From DATFVA01 sp963747755 (GTDB lineage: Bacteria; Bacteroidota; Ignavibacteria; Ignavibacteriales; Ignavibacteriaceae), in the NCBI GenBank assembly GCA_963747755.1, contig CAVVGK010000011.1, positions 310,001 to 374,000 on the forward strand: a stretch of DNA of 64,000 nucleotides, given 5' to 3'. Below are positions 34,997 through 44,687 of the stretch, in pieces; position 1 is the stretch's first letter, and each line of letters starts with the position of its first letter. The notes under the pieces were generated by a model. The model ran no database searches. It saw nothing but the letters and a program-made list of their open reading frames with translations, and had not been told where the DNA came from. The translations under genes and the position numbers were made by a program.

Positions 34997-35839
34997 CTAT
35001 AGTCCCGCTGCAAAAAGAATTAACCCGATGATAATTCCGTATGTAAAATTAAATGCTTTTATTTTCATTGAATCTTTAACAGAATATGAGAGTAAAGGCA
35101 GCATTCCGTGGCCGTCCTGCACAATAGAACTGGTCAGCAATACGGAAAATGGTATTACTCCCTGTGCAAAAAGCGAGACAAATATCAGGTGTGGACCTGA
35201 TTCAGGTATTAAACCTATTAACGCTCCAAGAAGAAGTAAAAGCAGTTTGTACCCGGTGCCTATTTCTTCTATATGAAGGTACTGAAATCCTACCTGCACA
35301 ACCAGCAGTGCTCCGAATGTCCACAGGGCAATCCGCCAGATATGTTTCTTTATAATATGATGGTAAACATGCTCGGTAAGAAAATGTTTAAGGTTTCGTT
35401 CAGTTTCGTGAACTACAAGTTCAGGACAATCGCTGCTTGTTACTATATTATACTTTTTAACGATCAGGTCTGTAATTATCCCCCCAACAATTCCCATCAC
35501 AAAAAGAATTAAAAATAAAATGACCGCTGTTCCGGGGAACATAGCAAGCATTACGAATGCCTCATCTCCTGATGATGCGATCATTGAGCCCGCAAGAGCT
35601 CCGAAACTGATTAGTCCATGCATATAAAGCGTAACGTCTGTAAAGCCGCCCAGGCATCCCGGTATCGTCCCGATAAATGAGGCGATAATATACTGGCGTG
35701 ATTTATTTTTACCCCTTAACAGGCCTGAGATTTTTCCACGCGACCATATATTAGCAGCATCCACAATTATCATCATTGCTGCTACGAATAGCGTTACCTG
35801 AAGGGTTTCCTTGAGAACATCTATTATAATCGAGCTCAT
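34997..35839 (-). CDS. Putative manganese/heavy-metal exporter (DUF2899, ArsP_2 family)
   Basis: Seen in 280 residues: about eight to ten hydrophobic helices in two related halves. Conserved polar intramembrane motifs are GTIPGCLGGFTDVTLYMHGL (about 56-75) and the second-half counterpart LIPESGPHLIFVSLFAQG (about 213-230), with VQDGHGMLPLLS near the end. This two-repeat pattern with buried Asp, Glu, His is that of the PF11449 family, described as manganese or heavy-metal efflux permeases. Inner membrane. Metal specificity cannot be decided here. No riboswitch-like structure is evident upstream. Confidence 0.8.
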   Translation of the reverse strand: MSSIIIDVLKETLQVTLFVAAMMIIVDAANIWSRGKISGLLRGKNKSRQYIIASFIGTIPGCLGGFTDVTLYMHGLISFGALAGSMIASSGDEAFVMLAMFPGTAVILFLILFVMGIVGGIITDLIVKKYNIVTSSDCPELVVHETERNLKHFLTEHVYHHIIKKHIWRIALWTFGALLVVQVGFQYLHIEEIGTGYKLLLLLLGALIGLIPESGPHLIFVSLFAQGVIPFSVLLTSSIVQDGHGMLPLLSYSVKDSMKIKAFNFTYGIIIGLILFAAGL

Positions 35840-35856
35840 CTATATTTTACCTGAGT

Positions 35857-35901
35857 AAAAAAACGGCTGCTTCCTGAAATTCAGGAATAATAAAGCAGCC
35901 G
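35857..35901 (-). terminator. Rho-independent terminator of the M14 carboxypeptidase gene
   Basis: On the minus strand CGGCTGCTT (35893-35901) pairs with AAGCAGCCG (35864-35872); an inner CCTGAA/TTCAGG stem fills the loop, and seven T residues follow. It lies about 30 bp after the stop codon and just before the metal exporter start. Confidence 0.85.
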
Positions 35902-35932
35902 GAATTGATAATAACTAACCTGAAGTTTTTCC

Positions 35933-38659
35933 TTATTTCAGTACGATCATCTTCATCGTTTTCACAAATGAACCGGCTCTGATTGTGTAAAAATATACAC
36001 CTGAGCCGATCTTCGAAGGTAAATTTTCTGTTGAAAATTCGATTGAATACCTTCCTGCTTCCTTGTACTCATTTACAAGGGTTGCAACTTCGGCACCGAG
36101 AAGATTATACATTTTTATCTCAACATTTCCCGCTTTCGGAATGGCGTATCTTATTAATGTTGAAGGATTGAAAGGATTCGGATAGTTCTGCAGGATCGAA
36201 TAATCCGAAACGCCGTTGTAATCTATTTCTACAGGACCATATACTCTGAAAGTACCGTTGAAATCAACCTGCTTCAGTCTGTATATACTCTTTCCCTGCA
36301 GAGGGGAGTTATCCGCAAACCTGTAGGAGGATGATTCGGTTGTTGTTCCGCTGCCTCGTATATATCCTATAGTAGAAAATTCAGAAGTTCTTTCAGCAGC
36401 TGTTCCTGAGGCTCTCTGAATTTCGAAGCCTTTGTTGTTCGTCTCGGTTGAAGTTTTCCAGCTGAGAGTTACAGTTTCTCTGTCCGTTGATGCAGAAAAA
36501 GAACTAAGTTCAACAGGAATTAATGTATAATATATAACTCCTATATCATCGAGATACCAACCGTCACGGTTAATATAACCGTCTGATTTAAGCTGGAACT
36601 GAAACTTAACATTGGTAAGGTTAAAGGAAGATAGAAGAATTTCCTCTTTCACCCATGATGTCTGCGCGCCGTCATAAAGCGGCTGTCCCGGAGGCTGAAA
36701 AGTGCCGGTACCGGGATTCGTATACATACCTTCAAGCGGTGTCCATCCCGATCCTCCATTGGTTGAGATTTTAACCTGGCCGTAATCCCAGTTATTCTCT
36801 ATATCCCATTTCGTCCAGTACGACAATCTCGGATTAGTTAAAGATGATAAATCAAGTGAGTTGGTCAGCGTCATCGTTACAGTAGCGTCATCCAGGTAAT
36901 TGCCGTTCTTGCTGTCTGTATATGAATTGGGAGCGGATATATAGGAAGTGGTTGTCGATTCCCACTTCGGATAAGAAGGCGTTGCGGTAATCGTCCACAA
37001 ACTGTTCGGGTCATTCGTGGAATCCACAAAAGCATATGTCGGTACGCCGACGATAATACTAAGCGTATCATATGTCATTACCACACCTGCAGTACTCACG
37101 GTAGCAAGTAATTTTATGTTCTCTTCCGCAGGCGCCGATCCGTCTATCGTAAATGATAATGGCGACGAAACCGTTACGGTGCTTCGTGCGGGTATAGAAG
37201 TAAAGTTTGCTGTTCCGTTATTAACAACAGCATACGAACTCAGTGAGCTCAGGTTAATCTCGATGTCAGTTCCTGCCGAAAGTCCTTTATTCCTGAACGA
37301 AGGCGTCATCTCAACTACATCGCCGGGATTAAAGTACTGCTGGGAATAATTCGGGTGATCAAGTTTAATAAATTCTCCTGCCGCCCAGGTGTAATAAAGA
37401 TTCGGCATCAGGTTTTCTTCGGCCAGGGGAAAGATCTCTGATTGTAATGGCCAGAAGCCGGTTGATCCTACTTCAGGAGTCATCGCAAATATTTTCCCGT
37501 GAGTAGCAGCGGTATCTCCGTCATAAGCATAATCGTCGCTGTTGCCGCGTGTTGAGTAACCTACGGCCTGTATATCCAGTCCTGCAAAGTATCCGTTGTA
37601 TGCGGTCATATCTGATGAGTACTCCCTGAATATTGCTGAATCAGGAGTCTCCATACTTAGCGCACCGTAAGGATATATAAGGTAATTGCCGAAAGTATGA
37701 TAGTTTAATTCACATTTTATATTATGTGCAGAAAGGAAATCTCTTAAGTTTGCCGTTTCCGGGGCTGAGAAAGGTGCTTCTCCGCGGTACGTTTCATCAC
37801 CCGGATAAGTACTTGATCCGCCATTGGAAGCATTCCAGTAAGCATACGGTCCGTAATTCCTGTTAAGATCAATACCATCGTATGATTCCTGGAAGGTGCC
37901 GTTTCCGTTATTATCCTGCTTATTTTTTCTCCACATATAACCGCCGTTCGGAGTCATCTGGTGGTTGTATTCGTAACCGTCGGGATTCACAACAGGAATG
38001 CAGTAGATTTCCCGGTGATCAACCAGGTATTTTACTGAAGCATCGGTGCTGTAGTTTTCAAGAAGATAATACATAAAATAGATCAGCTGCATCATTCCCT
38101 CGGGCTCACGTGCGTGATGAAGTGCAGTAAATAAAACTTCCGGCTCGTCCTCATTCACATCGGGATTATCGGAAATCTTAACCATGTAGGTCGGCCTGCC
38201 TTCTACAGAATTCCCGATTGATACTTTCTCCGTAATCAGGTTCGGATAAAGCATCCTCATAGAATCAAGCTCTGCCGTAACCTCTGCAAGCGTATAAAAC
38301 CCTCCCATAGAACCGAAACCGAATCCGCTAACATTGTAGTTTTCCCTGCTCTGACGGATAAAATTCTGTTTTTCCTGTTCTGTAAGCTGAGGACGACTGT
38401 TGTAATACTGCATCCAGTCATCTATCAGTACATCATAGTTGTAGTTCGTCATCTGAAGTTTTGAAAACTCCTCATCATCAAGAAATACTATTAAGCCCTG
38501 GTCTTTAGTGATGGATGCATGATCGAATTCCAGTCCTGCCTGCTGCAGGAACTGAACATCAGACATACTGTTAATATAGATTTTGACTTTCTTAAATGTC
38601 TGCGCCTGAATTCCCGCTGCTATGAACAGCGCGATTAGTATTGATAGTAGATATTTCAT
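35933..38659 (-). CDS. Secreted M14 zinc carboxypeptidase with T9SS sorting domain
   Basis: Seen in 908 residues: signal peptide (about 1-19, ending IQA), a propeptide-like region, the M14 catalytic domain (about 115-430) with zinc ligands in TALHHAREPEGMMQ (about 178-191), NPDGYEYNH, LNYHTFGNYLIYPYG and the catalytic glutamate in TPEVGSTGFWP, then Ig-like domains, an immune-inhibitor-A-like jelly-roll region (about 560-710), and a C-terminal T9SS sorting domain (NYPNPFNPS about 834-842, ending KMIVLK). It resembles carboxypeptidase T. Predicted to be exported and retained on the surface or released for extracellular peptide breakdown. Followed by a strong terminator. Confidence 0.93.
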   Translation of the reverse strand: MKYLLSILIALFIAAGIQAQTFKKVKIYINSMSDVQFLQQAGLEFDHASITKDQGLIVFLDDEEFSKLQMTNYNYDVLIDDWMQYYNSRPQLTEQEKQNFIRQSRENYNVSGFGFGSMGGFYTLAEVTAELDSMRMLYPNLITEKVSIGNSVEGRPTYMVKISDNPDVNEDEPEVLFTALHHAREPEGMMQLIYFMYYLLENYSTDASVKYLVDHREIYCIPVVNPDGYEYNHQMTPNGGYMWRKNKQDNNGNGTFQESYDGIDLNRNYGPYAYWNASNGGSSTYPGDETYRGEAPFSAPETANLRDFLSAHNIKCELNYHTFGNYLIYPYGALSMETPDSAIFREYSSDMTAYNGYFAGLDIQAVGYSTRGNSDDYAYDGDTAATHGKIFAMTPEVGSTGFWPLQSEIFPLAEENLMPNLYYTWAAGEFIKLDHPNYSQQYFNPGDVVEMTPSFRNKGLSAGTDIEINLSSLSSYAVVNNGTANFTSIPARSTVTVSSPLSFTIDGSAPAEENIKLLATVSTAGVVMTYDTLSIIVGVPTYAFVDSTNDPNSLWTITATPSYPKWESTTTSYISAPNSYTDSKNGNYLDDATVTMTLTNSLDLSSLTNPRLSYWTKWDIENNWDYGQVKISTNGGSGWTPLEGMYTNPGTGTFQPPGQPLYDGAQTSWVKEEILLSSFNLTNVKFQFQLKSDGYINRDGWYLDDIGVIYYTLIPVELSSFSASTDRETVTLSWKTSTETNNKGFEIQRASGTAAERTSEFSTIGYIRGSGTTTESSSYRFADNSPLQGKSIYRLKQVDFNGTFRVYGPVEIDYNGVSDYSILQNYPNPFNPSTLIRYAIPKAGNVEIKMYNLLGAEVATLVNEYKEAGRYSIEFSTENLPSKIGSGVYFYTIRAGSFVKTMKMIVLK

Positions 38660-38802
38660 CGATATGATCCCGGCTTGATTATTTAAAGATTATTAATTTA
38701 TTGGATTATAAATTAAGGTTTTTTTCTTAATAAATTTAGATGTTGAATAATTTAAATCTCTTGCAAGAGGGAAAATTCAGTGGATATCCGGAGAAACTTT
38801 CA

Positions 38803-40431
38803 ATGAATAGAATTCAAATTACCCTGTTAATATTACTTGTCACTATTGCGGTCTCTTATGCTCAGGAGTCCGTGCGCCCCCGGCTTGTCGTGGGCATCGT
38901 AGTTGACCAGATGAGATACGACTATCTTCAGAAATATGAAAAGTTTTACGGCGAGGATGGATTCAAACGGTTAATGAAGGATGGAAGCAATTTCACATTC
39001 GCACATTATAACTACGTACCTACTTATACGGGCCCGGGTCATACCTCCATATACACTGGCACTACCCCGTATTATAATGGCATTATAAGCAACGACTGGT
39101 ACAGCCGGAAAAGTAAATCGTTCGTTTACTGTGTTGAGGATGATACTATCAGAACGATCGGTGAGACAGGAGATGCGGGACATGTATCACCTAAACGACT
39201 TTTAACTACCACTATCTCAGATCAGCTGAAAATAGTAACTAATGGTAAATCCAGAGTTTTCAGTATCTCGCTTAAGGATCGTGCGGCTGTTCTGCCCGGA
39301 GGTCACGCACCCGACCAGGTCTACTGGTACAGCGATAAGAACGGGAAGTTTATTACTTCATCATACTATACTAGCTCTCTTCCTCAATGGGTAATAGATT
39401 TCAACCAGGAAAATTATGTTTCAAAGTTATTCAGGCAAGGTTGGGATCTTCTCCTTCCGAAGGAAGATTACCGTTTAAGTTATCCTGATGAGGCTCCCGG
39501 GGAGGATGATGTATTTAACGAAGGGAAGACAAGCTTCCCCCACTCGTTTGGCAATGTAATGAATAAAAAATATGATCTTATCCGCACTACGCCTTTCGGC
39601 AATGAACTTCTTCTGAAGTTCGCTGAAGCGCTGCTTGAAAACGAAAAACCGGGAAGCGGCAGCTATACTGATTTCCTGGCGGTAAGTTTTTCGTCCACTG
39701 ATTATATAGGCCACGCCTATGGTCCTAATTCAGTTGAAGTTCAGGATTCCTATGTCAGAATGGACAGGCAGCTGGCAGAGTTGTTGAATATGCTCGATAA
39801 TAATGTAGGTAAAGGAAATTATATTCTGTTCCTTACTGCCGATCACGCCGTATCGGAAACTGTTCCATTCCTGAAAAGTATGAACATTCCTGCAGGTGAT
39901 TTTAGTTATAAGGCCTGCAAAGATTCACTTGAGGCTTTTGCTCAAAGGAAGTTCGGAACAGTTGAATTAATTGAAAACTTTTCCAATAACCAGGTGTATT
40001 TCAGTAAGAAAGTATTGGAAAGTATGAGTCTTAAAACTGCTGATGTTGAAGATTCATTTGCTGAGTATCTTCAGGATGAATTTCCTGAAATAAGTGAAGT
40101 CTTCAGCCGGCATAATCTGCACGACCTTTCAGCGTCCAGAGTACCTTATAATTATATTCTCAATGGGTTTAATCCCTTAAGGTCGGGAAATGTAGAATTC
40201 GATCTTAAACCGAATTACATTCCCGGAAATACAGAATACGGTACAACTCACGGAGCTGCCTTCCCGTATGATACTCACGTTCCGGTTCTTTTTTATGGCT
40301 GGCACATTCCTGCCCAGGAAGTTAATACTCCCGTTTACGTCGTGGATATTGCCCCCACCATCTGCAATCTGCTTGGAATTGATGAACCTACCGGCTGCAT
40401 CGGTATCCCAATTATAAAGATGGGTCGTTAG
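38803..40431 (+). CDS. PafA-type alkaline phosphatase
   Basis: Periplasmic or secreted phosphomonoesterase. Seen in 542 residues: signal peptide ending SYAQ, first metal ligand in GIVVDQMRYDYL, nucleophile threonine in YTGPGHTSIYTGTTP, metal ligands FSSTDYIGHAYGP (Asp, His) and LTADHAVSE (Asp-His), and the last histidine in GTTHGAAFPYDTHVPV. This set is that of the calcium-activated PafA family with a threonine nucleophile. The frame is open 21 codons further upstream to 38740, but the ATG at 38803 has a GGAG site and begins a proper signal peptide (MNRIQITLLILLVTIAV). Divergent from the M14 gene. Confidence 0.92.
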   Translation: MNRIQITLLILLVTIAVSYAQESVRPRLVVGIVVDQMRYDYLQKYEKFYGEDGFKRLMKDGSNFTFAHYNYVPTYTGPGHTSIYTGTTPYYNGIISNDWYSRKSKSFVYCVEDDTIRTIGETGDAGHVSPKRLLTTTISDQLKIVTNGKSRVFSISLKDRAAVLPGGHAPDQVYWYSDKNGKFITSSYYTSSLPQWVIDFNQENYVSKLFRQGWDLLLPKEDYRLSYPDEAPGEDDVFNEGKTSFPHSFGNVMNKKYDLIRTTPFGNELLLKFAEALLENEKPGSGSYTDFLAVSFSSTDYIGHAYGPNSVEVQDSYVRMDRQLAELLNMLDNNVGKGNYILFLTADHAVSETVPFLKSMNIPAGDFSYKACKDSLEAFAQRKFGTVELIENFSNNQVYFSKKVLESMSLKTADVEDSFAEYLQDEFPEISEVFSRHNLHDLSASRVPYNYILNGFNPLRSGNVEFDLKPNYIPGNTEYGTTHGAAFPYDTHVPVLFYGWHIPAQEVNTPVYVVDIAPTICNLLGIDEPTGCIGIPIIKMGR

Positions 40432-41248
40432 CCCATTCTTTGGTCCTTGAACCATAAATTTTCGCTGTAGGTTTATTGCCGTTTGGCTTCAACTGACGGA
40501 TCAAATAATGTCCCCTAATAAACTCGACTTCCATTGCTGCTGCGCTTCAGCCAACGGATTAAGAGTATCCCCAAATAAACTCCCGGCTCTAGCCGCCTGC
40601 CTTCAAGTTTAATGCTTTGCCTTCTATTGCCGTTTGGCTTCAGCCGACGGATCTATGGAGGAATCCCCGGATCTCATTTGCCTCACTTACCATTGGTTTT
40701 ACTCTATTTTTATCCCGTCCCTATCTAGTTGCTGGAGGCCGAAGAGAGGCCGAACAGAGGCCGAGGAGTATATTAGTTTTGTAGTTATGCCGTAGGTTAA
40801 GGCCGGAAGATTAGCGGCAGAATGCCATATATTATAGTATAGGAGCCATAAAAAGTGAGACTAACAGAGTCTCCTTCCGCCTCAAAGATATAAGGGATTT
40901 CATTAAAAGTCCAGAATTTTTCAGCAAAACAATTAAAGTATTTTTACCCGTTTTTCACACTTTACAAATCCTCAGTAGCTAGCCTGTTATTGCCGTTTGG
41001 CTTCAGCCAACGGATTATCATTATTCGACATCAATAACCCGGCTTTAGCTGCATTGCCATCGGCTTTAATAAAGGAGTTTGTTTCCTCTTGTAGAGGATG
41101 CATCTAAATTCTCTTCCCTTTACACCGCAGCCTTGCCCAAAAGTCTGAGGCAATAAATCAAACTCCGTAGGAGTTTAATATTTGTAGAAAAAATGTTCCC
41201 ACCTACACCGCCATCCATGTAGAGGATGAACCCTCACGCTTTATCCCT
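40432..41248. repeat. Repeat-rich gene-free gap (REP-like palindromes)
   Basis: 817 bp with no gene. Palindromic units of the form GCCGTTTGGCTTCAGCCRACGGA lie at 40478-40500 (with CAACTGACGGA), 40629-40651 and 40992-41014, plus a degraded copy at about 40536-40558. The arms CCGTTTGGCT and AGCCAACGG are near-perfect complements. A GAGGCCGAA/CAGAGGCCGA short tandem repeat lies at 40735-40768. Two hairpins TCCTCTTGTAGAGGA (41084-41098) and AACTCCGTAGGAGTT (41160-41174, followed by TAATATTTGTAG, related to the units at 4880-5009) complete the set. Confidence 0.7.
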
Positions 41249-42472
41249 TTATACTTTCAGTGTCTCACCCTCTGTTTTTGCAATGATAACCGCACCGCAC
41301 GAATCGCTCCAAACATTTACGGTAGTTCTGCACATATCGAGGATACGGTCCACGGCCAGAATAAGTCCCACACCTTCCAGAGGCAAACCCACTGCCGTGA
41401 GAACAACGGAGATCATTACAAGTCCTGCCATAGGAATACCTGCGGCACCTATTGACGCCAGCAGCGCGGTAAACACTACGATCAGCTGCTGCAGAAAGGA
41501 AAGATCTACACCATAAGCCTGGGCAATAAACATAGCCGCCACACACTCGTAAAGCGCAGTTCCATCCATATTTACTGTTGCACCGAGCGGAAGGACGAAG
41601 CTTGTTATTTTATTTGAAACACCGTCGTTGTGCTCTACAGCCTCAAGTGTAAGCGGAAGCGTGGCGGACGAAGAAGATGTTGAGAAAGCTGTAAGCAGCG
41701 GGGTGGTCATTGCCTTGAAGTGTGCCCACGGATTCGCTTTGCCGAAGAGTCTTAATATCAGGGGCAGGGTTATGGTGGCATGGATTGCCAGACCCAGCAG
41801 AACTGCAAGCATATAAACTCCGAGTCTCTGAACCATTTCAAACAGCGCGGCGCTGTCGCTTGCCTGTTCAGCAACGACACCGGCAACTATCCCGAATATA
41901 CCTAAGGGAGTAAATTTTATAATGAATGAAGTAATCTTCATCATTACTTCAAAGCCCCCGTTAAAGAGGTTTACGAGAGGATTCTTATACTCGTCTGAAA
42001 CTTTCGTAAGGAAATAACCCACAAGGATCGCAAAGAAAATTATGGCCAGCATATCTGCTGAAACGAGCGCCTGGAAGAAATTTGTAGGTACCATCCTGAG
42101 CAGAATATTCCCTATGCCTCCCTGTGCGGCGCTCAATCCTTCTACTTCCTTCCTGAGCCCTAGATCAGCGCCCACACCAGGCTGGAAAAGATTTACAAGT
42201 ATTAGTCCTACAAATATCGCAAAGAGGCTGGTAGTCGCATAATAAACTATAGTTTTAAATCCCAGCTTGCCGAGACTTTGTGCATTGCCTATGTTGGTTA
42301 CACCGGAAACAATTGAGGTCAGAATGAGCGGGACAATTATCATCTTTAATGCACGCAGGAATAAGTCACCCATCCAGGTTACATACGGAACATATTCAGT
42401 GAAAAAAATGGCGTAAATGACTGCCAGTCCGAGCGCAATTAATATCTGCCAGTGAAGTTTTATTTTAAACAT
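41249..42472 (-). CDS. Dicarboxylate/amino acid:cation symporter (DAACS family)
   Basis: Inner-membrane secondary transporter coupling Na+ or H+ entry to uptake of dicarboxylates or glutamate/aspartate. Seen in 407 residues: eight-helix plus two re-entrant loop topology, with the first serine-rich hairpin AFSTSSSSATLPLTLE (about 266-281), the TM7 motif LPLGATVNMDGTALYE (about 293-308) and the TM8 region DRILDMCRTTVNVWSDS (about 378-394), whose Asp and Arg/Thr bind the substrate. The length and motifs fit GltP/DctA. The DRxxDMxRTxxNV arginine favours acidic amino acids. Reads into the repeat-rich gap. Confidence 0.93.
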   Translation of the reverse strand: MFKIKLHWQILIALGLAVIYAIFFTEYVPYVTWMGDLFLRALKMIIVPLILTSIVSGVTNIGNAQSLGKLGFKTIVYYATTSLFAIFVGLILVNLFQPGVGADLGLRKEVEGLSAAQGGIGNILLRMVPTNFFQALVSADMLAIIFFAILVGYFLTKVSDEYKNPLVNLFNGGFEVMMKITSFIIKFTPLGIFGIVAGVVAEQASDSAALFEMVQRLGVYMLAVLLGLAIHATITLPLILRLFGKANPWAHFKAMTTPLLTAFSTSSSSATLPLTLEAVEHNDGVSNKITSFVLPLGATVNMDGTALYECVAAMFIAQAYGVDLSFLQQLIVVFTALLASIGAAGIPMAGLVMISVVLTAVGLPLEGVGLILAVDRILDMCRTTVNVWSDSCGAVIIAKTEGETLKV

Positions 42473-42511
42473 TTGACCGGTGTGTTTGTTATAAGAAAGA
42501 AGGAGAAGAAA

Positions 42512-43735
42512 CTAGAGAAGATTCCCGAGGATCTCATCGCATACTGCGTATCCCTTTTTAGTGAGACGGATAAAATGATCATCAATTTCTAAAAGATTCT
42601 GATTCTTTAACTGAACAAAATAATCATTTTTCGCTTTTATCCAATTTACCGGACTAAAAGATTTACAGTTCTCCGCCTCATTCTGATCTTTCGGGGGGAG
42701 TACTCCGCCAGACTCCGCCGCAGTAACAATATCGGCCTCACTGCCGAACTTTTCTATAAATTCCATCGTATCCAGTCCTGAACTCCGCAGTGCCAGCATC
42801 ACATATTCATCAACCTGCTGTTTCCCCCGTATAACCTCATAACCAGCCTCAGCATTTCCGTTCGTCTCTATTTCGTACATATATTTTTTTAGACTGGAAA
42901 AGTTCCACCACCTTCTGCCGTTCATAAATGAATGAGCAGATGTTCCGAAGCTCAGATAATCCCTGTACCTCCAGTAGGCATTGTTATGCCTGCATTCATA
43001 TCCCGGAAGGCAGAAGTTTGAAACTTCGTACTGGATAAAATTATGCTTCAGCATAAAGTCAATTGTAAACTCATAGAGGTCGGCATCATACTCATCATCC
43101 TGCAGGATCACTTTCTTATCGAGCACCATTTTATTCAGAATTGTCCCGCGTTCCAGTATGAGGCTGTAAGCCGATAAATGTGTAATAGGAAGGGTAATGG
43201 CCTGCATAAGGTTTTCAGCCCATTTTTCTTTTGATTGCCCCGGAAGGTTAAAAATCAGGTCAAGACTCACATTATCAAATCCCGCTTTCCTCGCACCTTG
43301 AACCGTCTCTATTGCGGTCTTATTGTCATGTATCCTCGTAAGGAATTTTAATTCGTCATTGTGAAATGACTGAATACCTACACTCAGCCTGTTTATACCC
43401 GACTGCCGGAATTCTCTAAGCTTGTTTTCATCTACAGTCCCGGGATTGGTTTCAAGGGTTATCTCTGCATCTGTCCGCACAGAAAACTTCTGCTCGAGAT
43501 ATTCGATTATTTCTGATATATAAGAAGGAGTCATCAATGAGGGCGTACCACCGCCGAAAAATATTGAAGAAAACTCCCTTCCCTCTGAATACATATCTGC
43601 ATAATATCCGATCTCTTTCTTCAGCGAACTCAGAAACGGATCGATATTATCGGAAGTAATTATCGAATAAAAGTCGCAGTAAATGCACTTATGATCGCAG
43701 AAAGGGATATGTATATATAAAGCTGAGTCTTTCAT
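42512..43735 (-). CDS. hemW: Radical SAM HemW-type heme chaperone / coproporphyrinogen oxidase-like protein
   Basis: Seen in 407 residues: the radical SAM cluster motif IPFCDHKCIYCDFYS (CxxxCxxC with the HemW-type extra Cys, about 9-23), FFGGGTPSLM (SAM-binding GGGTPS), ETNPGTVD, RLSVGIQSF, DLIFNLPGQ and, toward the C-terminus, a HemW-like winged domain. Known: HemW proteins, often misnamed oxygen-independent coproporphyrinogen III oxidase, act in heme trafficking to respiratory enzymes; true HemN has a longer N-terminus. An upstream TTG (43777) would add 14 residues; the ATG at 43735 starts where homologues start. Divergent from the broken T9SS gene. Confidence 0.88.
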   Translation of the reverse strand: MKDSALYIHIPFCDHKCIYCDFYSIITSDNIDPFLSSLKKEIGYYADMYSEGREFSSIFFGGGTPSLMTPSYISEIIEYLEQKFSVRTDAEITLETNPGTVDENKLREFRQSGINRLSVGIQSFHNDELKFLTRIHDNKTAIETVQGARKAGFDNVSLDLIFNLPGQSKEKWAENLMQAITLPITHLSAYSLILERGTILNKMVLDKKVILQDDEYDADLYEFTIDFMLKHNFIQYEVSNFCLPGYECRHNNAYWRYRDYLSFGTSAHSFMNGRRWWNFSSLKKYMYEIETNGNAEAGYEVIRGKQQVDEYVMLALRSSGLDTMEFIEKFGSEADIVTAAESGGVLPPKDQNEAENCKSFSPVNWIKAKNDYFVQLKNQNLLEIDDHFIRLTKKGYAVCDEILGNLL

Positions 43736-43903
43736 CTTCCCAAATATAAAGGCAGCCTCACTCTGCTCAAATAACAAAATACACCGCTTTAAAATAAAAA
43801 TGCGCTGCCTTCTCTTTTATCTTACCTCTTAACCACATATCCGATGTTTACTTGACAAAAAGAATTTAAGTGAATAGTTTAAGGCTAATGAAGGGAGGAT
43901 AAG

Positions 43904-44574
43904 ATGAAATCTTTATTAAATGGGACAATCATTACCTTATTCCTAACACAAATTTGTTCTGCACAATGGTTCTGGCAGAATCCATTACCGCAGGGTAACA
44001 CACTTCGAAGTGTAAAATTTATTTCACCAACGACTGGTTGGGCTGTTGGAGATTACGGCACAATATAAATAAAGGAACAGCGGTTGGGGCCTTGAGTACA
44101 ATACTCCGTACCACAAATGGAGGCGAAACCTGGACTCAGCAGACAGTTGTGACACAATACTTGTTCACTGGTGTCTCCTTTACAGATGAAAATAACGGAA
44201 CGATCGTTGGTGAAAATGGCACTATCTTCCGGACCACAAACGGAGGGATAACTTTTGTAAAAGAAGAGAAATCTGATGAAATACCGGAGAATTATTTCTT
44301 AAGCAGCAATTTCCCCAATCCCTTTAATCCGGATACAAAAATAAGATACTTTATCCCGCATGTATCCTTTGTGCAAATCAGAGTTTATGATGTTTTAGGA
44401 AATGAAATAGAAACTTTAGTAAATGATGAAAAACCGGCCGGCAATTATGAGTTAACGTGGAAGGCAGCAAATCTTTCAAGCGGAGTTTATTTCTATCAAA
44501 TTAGAGCAATCGATCCTTCGACAAGCTCAGGACAGGTTTTTATTCAGACCAGGAAGATGATCCTCTTGAAATAA
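43904..44574 (+). pseudogene. Broken Ycf48-like repeat protein with T9SS sorting domain
   Basis: Seen: an ATG after an AGGGAGG site begins a signal peptide (ICSAQ) and a first propeller-like repeat ending GWAVGDYGTI, then a stop at 44066-44068. A second frame resumes as NKGTAVGALSTILRTTNGGE, then another repeat GTIVGENGTIFRTTNGG and a T9SS tail (NFPNPFNPDTKIRY to KMILLK, stop 44574). The junction falls inside the repeat GTIxRTTNGG, as expected if repeat units recombined and lost about one unit out of frame. Known: Ycf48-type repeats form surface propellers in this phylum. Either a real deletion or an assembly collapse; the remaining C-terminal part alone lacks a signal peptide. Confidence 0.75.
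44512..44535 (+). repeat. Small REP-like insertion inside the T9SS tail
   Basis: The sequence GATCCTTCGACAAGCTCAGG plus ACAG lies in frame inside the sorting domain and adds IDPSTSSGQ between YFYQIRA and VFIQTRKMILLK. The arms TCCTTCGACA/AGCTCAGGA form an imperfect palindrome (CCTGAGCTTGTCGAAGG on the other strand), which is a widespread intergenic repeat in environmental genomes as I recall. The other two T9SS tails in the window have no such insert at this place. Confidence 0.6.
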
Positions 44575-44640
44575 TATCAAATGATGTAGAAGGATAAAAT
44601 AGAGCTAATTATTTTGTTACCTATTCGAATTCGAATTTAA

Positions 44641-44668
44641 AATAAAAAAGGCTGCCATTGGCAGCCTT
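44641..44668 (-). terminator. Rho-independent terminator of the outer membrane barrel gene
   Basis: Perfect 9-bp stem AAGGCTGCC / GGCAGCCTT with a 3-base loop; on the minus strand it is followed by TTTTTTATT. It lies 20 bp after the stop codon of the barrel gene. Confidence 0.88.
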
Positions 44669-44687
44669 AATAACAAACACCTTGATG

